Positions 40,707 through 49,677 of a stretch of 64,000 nt of DNA are shown here, one piece after another. Source of the stretch: an uncultured Burkholderiales bacterium (GTDB taxonomy: Bacteria > Pseudomonadota > Gammaproteobacteria > Burkholderiales > Burkholderiaceae_C); the NCBI GenBank assembly GCA_903932865.1, contig CAIZHQ010000015.1, positions 248,001 to 312,000 on the forward strand. The letters run 5' to 3'. The notes beneath the pieces are model-generated. The model was not told the DNA's origin and searched no databases. It worked only from the letters and a program-made list of their open reading frames with translations. The first letter of the stretch is position 1. Each line of letters begins with the position of its first letter. Both the position numbers and the translations under genes were made by a program.

Positions 40707-41326
40707 CGGGGCTTTCATCAGCGACGAGCATCGATTTGCGAGGTAACTTGGCGGATGCTTGTTTTTGGAATGGACTTTGACGCAGTGTCGGACTTCGTGG
40801 CCCGGAGCCACATGCGTGGTTTGTACCCCTTTGACGATGACGCACGCTTGGCTCGCCACGTGCCAAACTGAACAGCCACGGGCGGTGTGATGCGGACTTG
40901 TTCACGCCGCACGCCGATGGATCTGACGCAGTACCGAGCCAGATGCTCCCTCACTTCCCAACGCAATTGAACTTCTTTGACGACGCGTTTCTTGAAGGGT
41001 TTGGGATTGAAAGTGTTGAACGCATGTCCCTGGAAGGCCGCCCCAACCATTGATTGACAACCTGTCCCAAACCACTGCAAAAGGCCTTCAGCTGCGAGGA
41101 CTTCGCAACACTTGGTGCAACGGTTGACCCGTTCAAAAACTCGAAATCATGAACTCGTCATTTTTAGATTTTTCATCATTTTTGCCATCAGACCGAGGTT
41201 AGTCTCTTTTGAAATGAATATTTTTTAATTGCAAGAAACTGTTTGATCTGGTTCATCTTGGGATGATTTTTTGCTACCGAGCTTGTGGCAAACTTGATCG
41301 TTCCCCTTAAAAATGTGACCTGAGAC
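40707..41326. other. 620-base region without a recognised gene
   Basis: The first 400 bases have coding-like composition but only short frames. The longest is on the minus strand (40718-41080 and open further upstream, basic, with LARYCVRSIGVRREQVRITPP), with no SD and no family I recognise. On + a 39-codon frame (40755-40874) ends and a second reading continues in another frame to about 41056, which could be a decayed gene. From about 41150 to 41326 the DNA is clearly AT-rich and probably holds the tex promoter, which I cannot place exactly. No terminal repeats or transposase are seen. Confidence 0.4.
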
Positions 41327-43714
41327 ATGCAAAAAATTCTGGCCCAACTGGCCGCTGAAATCCGTATCCGCCCTGATCAGGTCAAGACCGCTGTGGAATT
41401 GTTGGATGGAGGCGCGACGGTCCCCTTCATCGCCCGTTACCGCAAAGAAGTGACGGGGGGCCTGGACGACATCCAGCTGCGCGAGCTGGAATCGCGTCTA
41501 GGCTATCTGCGTGAACTTGAAGACCGCCGCACTGCCGTGATCAAGAGCATCACCGAGCAGGGCAAGATGACCCCAGACTTGCTGGCCGCCATCGATGCAG
41601 CACCCACCAAGCAGGAACTCGAAGACATTTACTTGCCCTTCAAGCCCAAGCGCCGCACCAAGGGCATGATGGCCCGCGAAGCTGGACTGGAGCCCCTGGC
41701 CGACAAGCTGTTTGCCGACCCCAGACTCGACCCGCAAGCAGAAGCGGCCGCCTTTGTGTTGCCCGCAGGCACGATCGAAGGCGCCGACTTCACCACCACC
41801 GCCGCCGTGCTCGACGGTGTGCGCGATTTGCTCAGCGAACGGTGGGCCGAAGACGCGTCTTTGGTTCAAGTACTGCGCGAATGGCTGTGGAACGAAGGCC
41901 TTTTCACAAGCAAGTTGGCCGATGGCAAGGACGAGAACAACGCCGACGTGTCCAAGTTTCGCGACTACTTTGACTACGACGAGCCGATGGGCCGCGTGCC
42001 TTCACACCGTGCGCTGGCCGTGTTCAGGGGCAGGGCGCTGGAAATGCTGGACGCCAAACTGGTTCTTCCTGTGGAGCCCGAGCCCGGCAAACCCAGCATC
42101 GCCGAAGGCAAGATCGCTATGCACCTGGGCTGGAGCCATGCGGCCCGACCCTCGGACGATCTGATCCGCAAATGCGTGGCCTGGACCTGGCGCGTGAAAC
42201 TGAGCCTGTCGACCGAGCGTGACCTGTTCACCCGCCTGCGCGAAGAGGCTGAAAAAGTCGCCATCAAAGTGTTCAGTGACAACCTGCGCGACTTGCTGCT
42301 GGCTGCGCCTGCAGGGCCCCGCGTGGTCATGGGGCTGGACCCGGGCATCCGCACCGGCGTGAAGGTGGCTGTGGTCGATGCCACCGGCAAGCTGGTCGAC
42401 ACCTCCACGGTGTACCCGCACGAGCCCCGCAAAGACTGGGAGGGTTCGCTGTTCACACTGGCCAAGCTCTGTGAAAAGCACAACGTCAACCTGATCGCCA
42501 TTGGTAACGGCACCGCCAGCCGCGAGACCGACAAACTGGCGGGCGACCTGATCAAGCAACTGGCCCGTTGGCGAGAAGGCATGCGTGAGGGCGTGGAAAT
42601 TCAAAAAGTGGTGGTCAGCGAGGCGGGTGCCTCGGTGTATTCGGCCAGCGAATTTGCCTCACAAGAGATGCCCGATGTGGACGTGAGCCTGCGTGGCGCG
42701 GCATCCATTGCCCGCCGCCTGCAAGACCCACTGTCAGAACTGGTCAAGATCGACCCCAAAGCGATAGGTGTAGGCCAATACCAGCACGATGTGAACCAAA
42801 GCGAGCTGGCCAAAACGCTGGACGCGGTGGTGGAAGATTGCGTGAATTCGGTGGGCGTGGACCTGAACACGGCCAGCGTCCCCTTGCTCACCCGCGTGTC
42901 GGGTTTGTCGGCCAGCGTGGCCAAGTCGGTCGTGCGCTGGCGCGATGCCCATGGTATGTTCAAGAACCGTCAGGACTTGCTCAAAGTGACCGGTCTGGGC
43001 GCCAAGACCTTCGAGCAAAGCGCGGGCTTTTTGCGCATTCGTGGCGGCGATAACCCTCTCGACATGACCGGCGTTCACCCCGAAACCTACCCGGTGGTCG
43101 AGCAGATCATCGTCAAAACCGCCAAGCCGATCCAGGAGATCATGGGCCGTTCTGACGTTTTGAAAACACTCAAGCCCGAGCTGTTTGCCAACGACAAGTT
43201 CGGCGCGATCACCATCAAAGACATCCTGGGCGAGCTGGAAAAACCTGGCCGCGACCCGCGTCCCGACTTCAAGGTGGCACGCCTGGCCGATGGCGTGGAA
43301 GACATCAAGGACCTGAAAGAAGGCATGACTTTGGAAGGCACCGTGAGCAACGTGGCCCAGTTTGGCGCTTTTGTCGATCTGGGTGTGCACCAGGACGGCT
43401 TGGTCCATGTGAGCCAACTGGCCAACAAGTTCGTGAGCGACGCCCGCGAAGTGGTCAAGACCGGTGACATCGTCAAAGTGAAAGTGCTCGAAGTCGACGT
43501 GGCCCGCAAGCGCATCAGTCTGACCATGAAGCTGGACGCTGCGCCCGCAAGACGCGATGGTCCCCGCGACAACAAGTTTGAAGGGGCAGGGCGGGACCAC
43601 CGCCAGCGTGGCGGCGGTGGTGCTTACACCTCGCCGCCTCCAGTAGGATCCGCATCAGGTTCGGGCTCCGCCATGGCCAGTGCCTTTGCCAAGCTGCAGG
43701 GCCTCAAGAAATAA
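41327..43714 (+). CDS. tex: Tex family RNA-binding transcription accessory protein
   Basis: 795 residues, full-length Tex. N-terminal helical domain, YqgF-like RNase fold (VVMGLDPGIRTGVKVAVVD), helix-hairpin-helix repeats (VDLNTASVPLLTRVSGLS, DLLKVTGLGAKTFEQSAGFLRI) and a C-terminal S1 domain (GMTLEGTVSNVAQFGAFVDLGVHQDGLVHVSQL), ending in a low-complexity Gly/Arg tail. Tex binds nucleic acid and is involved in transcription fitness and toxin expression in other bacteria. It is preceded by an AT-rich region. Confidence 0.96.
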   Translation: MQKILAQLAAEIRIRPDQVKTAVELLDGGATVPFIARYRKEVTGGLDDIQLRELESRLGYLRELEDRRTAVIKSITEQGKMTPDLLAAIDAAPTKQELEDIYLPFKPKRRTKGMMAREAGLEPLADKLFADPRLDPQAEAAAFVLPAGTIEGADFTTTAAVLDGVRDLLSERWAEDASLVQVLREWLWNEGLFTSKLADGKDENNADVSKFRDYFDYDEPMGRVPSHRALAVFRGRALEMLDAKLVLPVEPEPGKPSIAEGKIAMHLGWSHAARPSDDLIRKCVAWTWRVKLSLSTERDLFTRLREEAEKVAIKVFSDNLRDLLLAAPAGPRVVMGLDPGIRTGVKVAVVDATGKLVDTSTVYPHEPRKDWEGSLFTLAKLCEKHNVNLIAIGNGTASRETDKLAGDLIKQLARWREGMREGVEIQKVVVSEAGASVYSASEFASQEMPDVDVSLRGAASIARRLQDPLSELVKIDPKAIGVGQYQHDVNQSELAKTLDAVVEDCVNSVGVDLNTASVPLLTRVSGLSASVAKSVVRWRDAHGMFKNRQDLLKVTGLGAKTFEQSAGFLRIRGGDNPLDMTGVHPETYPVVEQIIVKTAKPIQEIMGRSDVLKTLKPELFANDKFGAITIKDILGELEKPGRDPRPDFKVARLADGVEDIKDLKEGMTLEGTVSNVAQFGAFVDLGVHQDGLVHVSQLANKFVSDAREVVKTGDIVKVKVLEVDVARKRISLTMKLDAAPARRDGPRDNKFEGAGRDHRQRGGGGAYTSPPPVGSASGSGSAMASAFAKLQGLKK

Positions 43715-43718
43715 ACCC

Positions 43719-44804
43719 ATGCAAGCCCTCCATATCCACGCTGGCCCCAAGGCGCTGGCCCACATCCGTGAACACGGTCTGAGGCCACAGCACATCGGCG
43801 TGATCCCAGGTGCGGCAGGTGGGCCCAAGGGTCTGATCTTGGGTCCGCTGGACCGCTTCATTTTTGGCGATTGGCTGACCCAAAGCACACAAGTTGTGGA
43901 TTTGGTGGGTGCTTCCATTGGCGCGTGGCGCATGGCCACCGCTTGCCTGAACCAGTCGGTGGCGGCGTTTGAACGCCTGGAGCACGACTACATCCACCAG
44001 CATTACGAACCGCTACCGGACCAAAACCGGGTCAACGCCCAGCAGGTGAGCGATGCGTTTGGTCACAGCCTGCAAGCCTTCTACGGCGGCCGCATTGCTG
44101 AGGTGCTGAGCCACCCGCGTTACAAACTTCACATCGTCACTTCGCGCGGACGGCACATCCTGCACCGCGAACACCCGCTGGGCACGCCACTGGGATATGC
44201 AGGGGCTTTCTTGAGCAACCTTGTGTTCCGCCGGTCCTTGGGTGGCTGGTTAGAGCGGGTGGTGTTTTCTGGCCAAGGCGCGGCATTGCCGTTTGACGCC
44301 CAAGACTTTCGGACCCGCGCCGTGGGCCTGACAGAGGGCAACTTCATGCCCGCCTTGCAAGCCAGTTGTTCGATCCCCTTTGCCCTCAAAGCCGTGCACG
44401 ACATTCCCGGCGCACCCGCTGGCGCGTATTGGGACGGCGGCATCACCGATTACCACCTGCACCTGAACTGGACTGCACCAAGCAGAGGTCCTGATCGGTC
44501 CATCGTGCTCTACCCGCATTTTCAGAAAAGTGTGGTGCCCGGTTGGCTCGACAAAACGCTCAAATGGCGACACGGCGCGAGCCCTTTTCTGGACAGCACC
44601 ATCGTCTTGGCCCCCAACCCCGAATGGGTCAAAACCCTGCCGAACGGCAAATTGCCCGACCGCAAGGACTTCATGACCTACGACCGAGATTTGGCGGGGC
44701 GGGTGAAGGTGTGGAATGCGGCGGCCCGTGCCAGCCAGCAATTGGCAGAAGAGTTCAGCAGCTGGTTGCAAAATCCGAGCTTGTTGCATGTTCAACCCTT
44801 GTGA
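43719..44804 (+). CDS. Patatin-like phospholipase
   Basis: 361 residues from ATG 43719, 4 nt after the tex stop. Oxyanion loop PGAAGGPKG (30-38), nucleophile S66 in GASIGAW and dyad partner D239 in WDGGITD give a complete Ser-Asp patatin site. No signal peptide, so probably a cytosolic lipid acyl hydrolase or esterase. The DUF1330-like gene starts 9 nt downstream, so tex, patatin and it may be cotranscribed. Confidence 0.9.
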   Translation: MQALHIHAGPKALAHIREHGLRPQHIGVIPGAAGGPKGLILGPLDRFIFGDWLTQSTQVVDLVGASIGAWRMATACLNQSVAAFERLEHDYIHQHYEPLPDQNRVNAQQVSDAFGHSLQAFYGGRIAEVLSHPRYKLHIVTSRGRHILHREHPLGTPLGYAGAFLSNLVFRRSLGGWLERVVFSGQGAALPFDAQDFRTRAVGLTEGNFMPALQASCSIPFALKAVHDIPGAPAGAYWDGGITDYHLHLNWTAPSRGPDRSIVLYPHFQKSVVPGWLDKTLKWRHGASPFLDSTIVLAPNPEWVKTLPNGKLPDRKDFMTYDRDLAGRVKVWNAAARASQQLAEEFSSWLQNPSLLHVQPL

Positions 44805-44813
44805 GGAAGTTTG

Positions 44814-45101
44814 ATGCCTGAAGCCTTTGTCGTAGGTCAAATGACCGTGAAGCAAGCCGAAAAATGGGCCCAATACCGATCGCAGGTCTTGGCCACCTTG
44901 CTCCCTTTTGGCGGAGAACTCGTGTTTCGAGGTGAACAAGTTGAATCGTTTTCGGGCGTCAATCCACATCCTGACATCGTGGTGATCCGTTTTCCTTCCG
45001 CGGACCATGCGAAAGGGTGGCACGCTTGCCCGGCCTACCAAGCCCTGATCCCTTTGCGTCAAGAGGCAGCCGATGTGGTTTTGACCACCTATGGGACATA
45101 A
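44814..45101 (+). CDS. DUF1330-family small protein
   Basis: 95 residues from ATG 44814. [32 protein letters not shown] and [21 protein letters not shown] fit the DUF1330 dimeric ferredoxin-like barrel. Function unknown. A GAGGAAG SD supports this start. It ends 28 nt before trhO. Confidence 0.85.
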   Translation: MPEAFVVGQMTVKQAEKWAQYRSQVLATLLPFGGELVFRGEQVESFSGVNPHPDIVVIRFPSADHAKGWHACPAYQALIPLRQEAADVVLTTYGT

Positions 45102-45117
45102 GCCTGACGTCAAAGCG

Positions 45118-45123
45118 GATAAT
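45118..45123 (+). promoter_or_regulatory. -10-like box of trhO
   Basis: GATAAT with 6 nt to the ATG at 45130 and no SD between, the same near-leaderless layout seen at map, rlhA and selO. No convincing -35. Confidence 0.35.
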
Positions 45124-45129
45124 CTCGGC

Positions 45130-46083
45130 ATGTTGAAACCCTCTCTTTTTCTCACCGCTGCGCTCTACAAGTTCGTCGATTTGCCCGACTTTGTCGACCT
45201 GCAAGGGCCTTTGCAAGCCTGCTGCGAAGCCAACGATGTGAAAGGAACGCTGCTGCTGGCGCACGAAGGCATCAACGGCACGATTGCCGGGCCAGAAGCC
45301 GGTATCCACGCCGTGCTGGCCTTTTTGCGAGCAGACCCGCGTTTGGCCTCGCTGCAACACAAAGAGTCGTGGAGCCCCAAGCCACCGTTCACCCGCATGA
45401 AGGTCAAACTTAAAAAAGAGATTGTCACCTTGCGTGTGCCCGAGTTGGACCCGAACAAGACGGTGGGCCAGTACGTCAAACCCGCTGACTGGAACGCCCT
45501 GTTGGCCGACCCGGACGTGGTGGTGATCGATACACGCAACGACTACGAGGTGGCCATTGGCACCTTCAAGGGTGCAATCAATCCGAACCTCAAGAACTTT
45601 GTACAACTACCCGCCTGGCTGGCCGCGCAGGGAAACCTGCAAGGCGAAGCAGCCAAAAAGACCAAAGTAGCAATGTTCTGCACCGGCGGCATCCGGTGCG
45701 AAAAATCCACTGCGCTGTTGAAAATGCGCGGCTTCGAAGAGGTTTACCACCTGGAAGGCGGCATCCTCAAATACCTCGAAGAAATCCCTCCTGAGCAAAG
45801 CACCTGGGAGGGCGAGTGCTTTGTATTTGACGAGCGTGTCAGCGTGGGCCACGGCCTGGGCGTGGGCAGCCATGAGCTGTGTCGCTCTTGCAGGTGGCCT
45901 CTGAGCGAGCAGGACAAGCTGTCGCCGCATTACGTGTTGGGCGTGAGCTGCGCCCATTGCCACGACCAGCGCACAGCAGAACAAAAGGAAAAACTGGCCG
46001 AACGCCAGCGCCAAGTGGATTTGGCCCAAGCGCGGGGCGAAATCCATGTGGGGGCCAAGATGCCCCACCACGACATGCCCTGA
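45130..46083 (+). CDS. trhO: tRNA uridine(34) hydroxylase, rhodanese type
   Basis: 317 residues from ATG 45130 (an in-frame ATG at 45091 would overlap the previous gene). TrhO/YceA makes 5-hydroxyuridine at tRNA position 34 using oxygen. N-terminal ferredoxin-like domain with [14 protein letters not shown], rhodanese domain with [11 protein letters not shown] (catalytic C184, second C190) and a C-terminal cysteine-rich part ([16 protein letters not shown]). With rlhA, this window holds two of the RNA hydroxylation enzymes. Confidence 0.95.
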   Translation: MLKPSLFLTAALYKFVDLPDFVDLQGPLQACCEANDVKGTLLLAHEGINGTIAGPEAGIHAVLAFLRADPRLASLQHKESWSPKPPFTRMKVKLKKEIVTLRVPELDPNKTVGQYVKPADWNALLADPDVVVIDTRNDYEVAIGTFKGAINPNLKNFVQLPAWLAAQGNLQGEAAKKTKVAMFCTGGIRCEKSTALLKMRGFEEVYHLEGGILKYLEEIPPEQSTWEGECFVFDERVSVGHGLGVGSHELCRSCRWPLSEQDKLSPHYVLGVSCAHCHDQRTAEQKEKLAERQRQVDLAQARGEIHVGAKMPHHDMP

Positions 46084-46097
46084 AACCGATTCCACTC

Positions 46098-46493
46098 ATG
46101 AGCGACTTCATTCCCTTAGTGCAGGAGTTACTGGAAGATTGGGCCCCTGTGTCAACCCGCCGCATGTTTGGAGGCCATGGCATCTACCACGAAGGCCTCA
46201 TGTTCGCCATCGTGATGGACCAGCGGCTTTACCTCAAGGCCGATGATGTCAACCGACCAGACTTTGAGGCACTCGGCCTTGCGCCCTTCACTTACACCAT
46301 GAAGGGCAGGGACGTGGCGCTGTCTTATTGGGCTGCGCCGGATGCGATTTTTGACCAGCCCTGCGATGCAGTGCGCTGGGCACGGTCGGCCTGGGATGCT
46401 GCTTTGCGTGGACATTTGGCCAAGGCGCAGTCAAGATCAAAAGCGAAGGCCAAAGTGGCTGACAAAAAGGCCTCCCGATCCAGTCGGGTGTGA
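46098..46493 (+). CDS. TfoX N-terminal domain protein
   Basis: 131 residues from ATG 46098. VSTRRMFGGHGIYHEGLMFAIVMDQRLYLKAD and the YWAAPDAIFD segment are the TfoX_N domain; the C-terminal TfoX domain needed by the competence regulator is missing, replaced by a Lys/Ser-rich tail. A regulator-like small protein of unknown role. Convergent with the Fe-ADH gene, 11 nt apart. Confidence 0.88.
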   Translation: MSDFIPLVQELLEDWAPVSTRRMFGGHGIYHEGLMFAIVMDQRLYLKADDVNRPDFEALGLAPFTYTMKGRDVALSYWAAPDAIFDQPCDAVRWARSAWDAALRGHLAKAQSRSKAKAKVADKKASRSSRV

Positions 46494-46504
46494 ATTCAGC
46501 AGGA

Positions 46505-47641
46505 TCACAAGCTCGAGACCAACAGGTCCCGGTATTCATCCGCCGATGCGATGCGCGGATTGGTCTTGTGGCAATGATCCGCCAGCGCCCCGGTGATGAC
46601 GGCATCAAACAGGCTTTCGGTCACCCCCATTGCACCCAAGCCCGTGGGGAGCCCCAAGCGGGCGCACATGTCGCGGATGGCATCGGGAATGTCCGAGCCG
46701 CTTTGCAAGCCCATGGCCTGGGCCATGCGGTTCAGGCGGTTGTCTTTTTGCACGCTTTCAGCCGCCGCGTTGAACTTCACCACCGCTGGCAAAAACATGG
46801 CGTTCAAGGTGCCATGGTGCAAGCGAGGGTTGACGCCGCCCAAGCTGTGGCTGAGCGAGTGCACGCAGCCCAGACCCTTTTGAAAAGCCATGGCGCCTTG
46901 CATGCTGGCGCTCATCATGTTCAGGCGCGCTTCGCGGTCTTGGCCATTGACCGTGGCGCGTTCGATGTGCGCCCAGCCTCGGGCCAGGCCGTCCAGCGCG
47001 ATGCCGTCAGCAGGTGGATTGAAGGGTGCGGCCATGAAGGTTTCCATGCAGTGCGCCACCGCATCCATGCCGGTGGCAGCCGTCAGGATGGGCGGCAGGC
47101 CGAAGGTCAGTTCGGGGTCACAAATGGCCGCTTTGGGCACGATGAACCAGCTGTGAAAACCCACTTTGCGGCCGTCGTCCAGGATCAAAATCGCGCCGCG
47201 CGCCACTTCGCTGCCGGTGCCGCTGGTGGTGGGCACGGCGATGATGGGGGCCACACGGTCGGTGATTTTGAGCGAGCCGCCTTCGATGGTGGCGTAGGTT
47301 TTGAGCGGACCTTCGTGGCTGACGGCAATCGCCACACCCTTGGCGCAGTCGATCGCCGAGCCGCCGCCGACCGCGATAAGTCCATCACAGCCGTTAGCCT
47401 TGTACATAGCCGCTGCAGCGCGCACGGCCGCTTCGGTCGGATTGGAGGGCGTTTGATCAAATACAGTAACGGCCAAGCCGGGCAGAGCGTCCAAGGCTTT
47501 TTGCAACACGCCAGCGGCTTTGACACCGGCATCGGTCACGATCAGCGGTTTGCGGATGCCCACGCGCTCACACTCGGCCTGCAGCAGCTTGACAGCGCCA
47601 AAGTCGATCTGGATCTGGGTGACGTAGTTGATGAAAGACAT
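46505..47641 (-). CDS. Iron-containing alcohol dehydrogenase
   Basis: 378 residues from ATG 47641. GGGSAIDCAKG binds NAD(P). Iron ligands appear in the expected places: Asp and His of ATGMDAVAHCMETF, His in GCVHSLSHSLGG and His in RLHHGTLNAMFLP. Belongs to the group III Fe-ADH family; substrate (alcohol, or maleylacetate-like) unknown. It is divergent from the HSL-type esterase. Longer upstream readings of this frame cross the intergenic region and are not credible. Confidence 0.93.
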   Translation of the reverse strand: MSFINYVTQIQIDFGAVKLLQAECERVGIRKPLIVTDAGVKAAGVLQKALDALPGLAVTVFDQTPSNPTEAAVRAAAAMYKANGCDGLIAVGGGSAIDCAKGVAIAVSHEGPLKTYATIEGGSLKITDRVAPIIAVPTTSGTGSEVARGAILILDDGRKVGFHSWFIVPKAAICDPELTFGLPPILTAATGMDAVAHCMETFMAAPFNPPADGIALDGLARGWAHIERATVNGQDREARLNMMSASMQGAMAFQKGLGCVHSLSHSLGGVNPRLHHGTLNAMFLPAVVKFNAAAESVQKDNRLNRMAQAMGLQSGSDIPDAIRDMCARLGLPTGLGAMGVTESLFDAVITGALADHCHKTNPRIASADEYRDLLVSSL

Positions 47642-47660
47642 GCGAAAACTCCAATCTGGC

Positions 47661-47692
47661 GCCCCGGTTCGGAAGTGACAGAACAGCGGGGC
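47661..47692. repeat. Inverted repeat in the Fe-ADH leader
   Basis: GCCCCG-GTTC and GAAC-AG-CGGGGC form a 10-bp arm pair with a 2-nt bulge and 10-nt loop, 20 nt before the Fe-ADH start. Could be an operator or a leader hairpin for this divergent region; nothing further supports either. Confidence 0.35.
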
Positions 47693-47825
47693 AGGGCGTT
47701 GTACGATCAAGGCCCATTTTGATCCAGGAAGCCGCGGTTGCCACCCCGGGGCTGTCACCCTTGTTCGAGATGGTCCGTTTTGCCCAAGCCTGCTGGCCTC
47801 GACCATCTCCCATGCACCCACATTC

Positions 47826-48788
47826 ATGAGCAGCCACCACACCAAGCCCAGCGCCTTGCTGAACGCCGCCACGCGCAGCCTGATTGAGCGGGTACAGCGC
47901 GCAGGCCGCCCCCCCATGGCGGCCATGACGCCTGCGCAGGCGCGCGAGTTTTACGACATTGGCGGGCCGATGTTGGACCTTCAGCCCGCCCCGCAGGTGT
48001 ACCGGGTGGAAGACATCACCCTGCCAGCCCGAGATGGCCATGCCATGCCCGCCCGCTTGTATGCGCCCCAAAGCGAAGCCGCTTTGCCTGTGCTGCTTTA
48101 CATCCACGGCGGCGGTTTCACCGTGGGCAGCCTCACAACCCACGATGTGCTGTGCCGTCAACTCTCGCGTCACGGGCATTGCGCTGTGGTGTCGCTGGAC
48201 TACCGACTGGCACCCGAGCACCGTTTTCCATCGGCGGTGAACGACAGCTGGGATGCCCTGAAGGGGCTGCAGCGACACAGCCTGGCTCTGGGGCTGGACA
48301 CCACAAGATTGGCCGTGGGCGGCGACAGTGCAGGCGGCACTTTGGCCGCCGTGTGCGCCATGATGGCCCGTGATGCGGGTCTGCCCCTGCGCCTGCAGCT
48401 GCTGTTTTATCCCGGTTGCATCGCCCGGCAAGACACCGCTTCGCACCACAGGTTTGCAGAAGGCTTCATGCTCGACAAGCAGACGGTGGATTGGTTTTTT
48501 GCCAACTACATCGACGAAGCCGACCGCGACGACTGGCGCTTTGCCCCAATGAACGCGCCCGATCACGCGGGTTTGGCCCCCGCATGGATAGGTTTGGCCG
48601 AATGTGACCCGCTGGTGGACGAGGGCGTGCAGTACGCCGACAAGCTGCGCATGGCGGGTGTGGCGGTCGATTTGGAAATTTACAAAGGCGTGGTCCACGG
48701 TTTCATCACCATGGGCCGCGCCATCCCCGATGCCTTGCTAGCGCATGCCGATGCGGGCCGGGCCTTGAAACACGCTTTTGAAAGTTGA
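47826..48788 (+). CDS. HSL-family (lipase/esterase) alpha/beta hydrolase
   Basis: 320 residues. Hormone-sensitive-lipase family: oxyanion HGGGF (94-98), nucleophile S168 in GGDSAGG, acid in AECDPLVDEG (about 261) and His in GVVHGFI (about 291). Cytosolic carboxylesterase on short-chain esters; physiological substrate unknown. The hotdog-GNAT gene begins 4 nt after its stop, so they are probably one transcript. Confidence 0.92.
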   Translation: MSSHHTKPSALLNAATRSLIERVQRAGRPPMAAMTPAQAREFYDIGGPMLDLQPAPQVYRVEDITLPARDGHAMPARLYAPQSEAALPVLLYIHGGGFTVGSLTTHDVLCRQLSRHGHCAVVSLDYRLAPEHRFPSAVNDSWDALKGLQRHSLALGLDTTRLAVGGDSAGGTLAAVCAMMARDAGLPLRLQLLFYPGCIARQDTASHHRFAEGFMLDKQTVDWFFANYIDEADRDDWRFAPMNAPDHAGLAPAWIGLAECDPLVDEGVQYADKLRMAGVAVDLEIYKGVVHGFITMGRAIPDALLAHADAGRALKHAFES

Positions 48789-48792
48789 ACTC

Positions 48793-49650
48793 ATGAAACG
48801 CCAGGACTTCCGTTTTTCTCACCGCATGCGCGTGCGATGGGTCGAAGTGGACATGCAAAAGATCGTGTTCAACGGTCACTACCTGATGTACTTCGATACC
48901 GCCGTGACCGACTATTGGCGCAATTTGGCCATGCCCTATGCCGAGACCATGCACCAGCTGGGCGGCGATCTGTTTGTCAAAAAGGCTAGTGTCGAGTACC
49001 ACGCCAGCGCCGAGATGGACGACTTTCTCGATGTGTGCATGCGCTGTGACCGGGTGGGCAACTCCTCCATGAGCTTTGCAGGGGCGATTTTCCGGGGCGA
49101 TGAACTGCTGATCACCAGCGAGCTGGTTTATGTGTACGCTGACCCGGTGGCGAAAAAGAGCCAGCCCATCCCGCCCCCCTTGCGCGACCTGCTCGAAGGC
49201 TTTGAGCGCGGCGAAGACATGGTGCAGGTGCATGTGGGCTCGTGGCACGACTTCCAGAAATTGGCCAGCCCGCTGCGCCGCGAGGTGTTTGTGGATGAGC
49301 AAAAAGTGCCTGTCGAATTGGAGTTGGACCACGAAGACGAAACGGCATTGCACGCCGTGGCCCTGAACCGTATGGGCCTTTGCCTGGCCACAGGCCGCTT
49401 GATCCAACACGCGCGTGGTGTTTCACGCATTGGCCGCATGGCCGTCAAAAAGCAGATGCGCGGCAGCGACTTGGGCCGTCGCGTGCTGCACGCGCTGATG
49501 GACGCGGCGCAGCACCGTGGTGACACCCAGGTGATCTTGCACGCCCAATGCAATGCCGAAGGTTTTTACAAACGATCAGGTTTTGAGCCGCATGGGGCCA
49601 TTTTTGAAGATGCGGGGATTGCACACATCGAGATGGTGCGAAAACTCTGA
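48793..49650 (+). CDS. Hotdog thioesterase (YbgC/FadM-like) fused to GNAT acetyltransferase
   Basis: 285 residues from ATG 48793. Residues 1-130 are a 4HBT hotdog (RVRWVEVDMQKIVFNGHYLMYFD, then HASAEMDDFLDVCMRCDRVGNSSMSF). Residues about 140-285 are a GNAT domain like ElaA/YjcF (FQKLASPLRREVFVDEQKVP, IGRMAVKKQMRGSDLGRRVLHALM, FYKRSGFEPHG). The reading frame is continuous with no internal stop. The hotdog Asp-to-backbone segment is kept in relaxed form. A two-domain protein linking acyl-CoA hydrolysis and acetyl-CoA-dependent transfer is inferred; substrates are unknown. Confidence 0.88.
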   Translation: MKRQDFRFSHRMRVRWVEVDMQKIVFNGHYLMYFDTAVTDYWRNLAMPYAETMHQLGGDLFVKKASVEYHASAEMDDFLDVCMRCDRVGNSSMSFAGAIFRGDELLITSELVYVYADPVAKKSQPIPPPLRDLLEGFERGEDMVQVHVGSWHDFQKLASPLRREVFVDEQKVPVELELDHEDETALHAVALNRMGLCLATGRLIQHARGVSRIGRMAVKKQMRGSDLGRRVLHALMDAAQHRGDTQVILHAQCNAEGFYKRSGFEPHGAIFEDAGIAHIEMVRKL

Positions 49651-49677
49651 ACCTGTGCAGGCTAAGCTTTTAGACGC

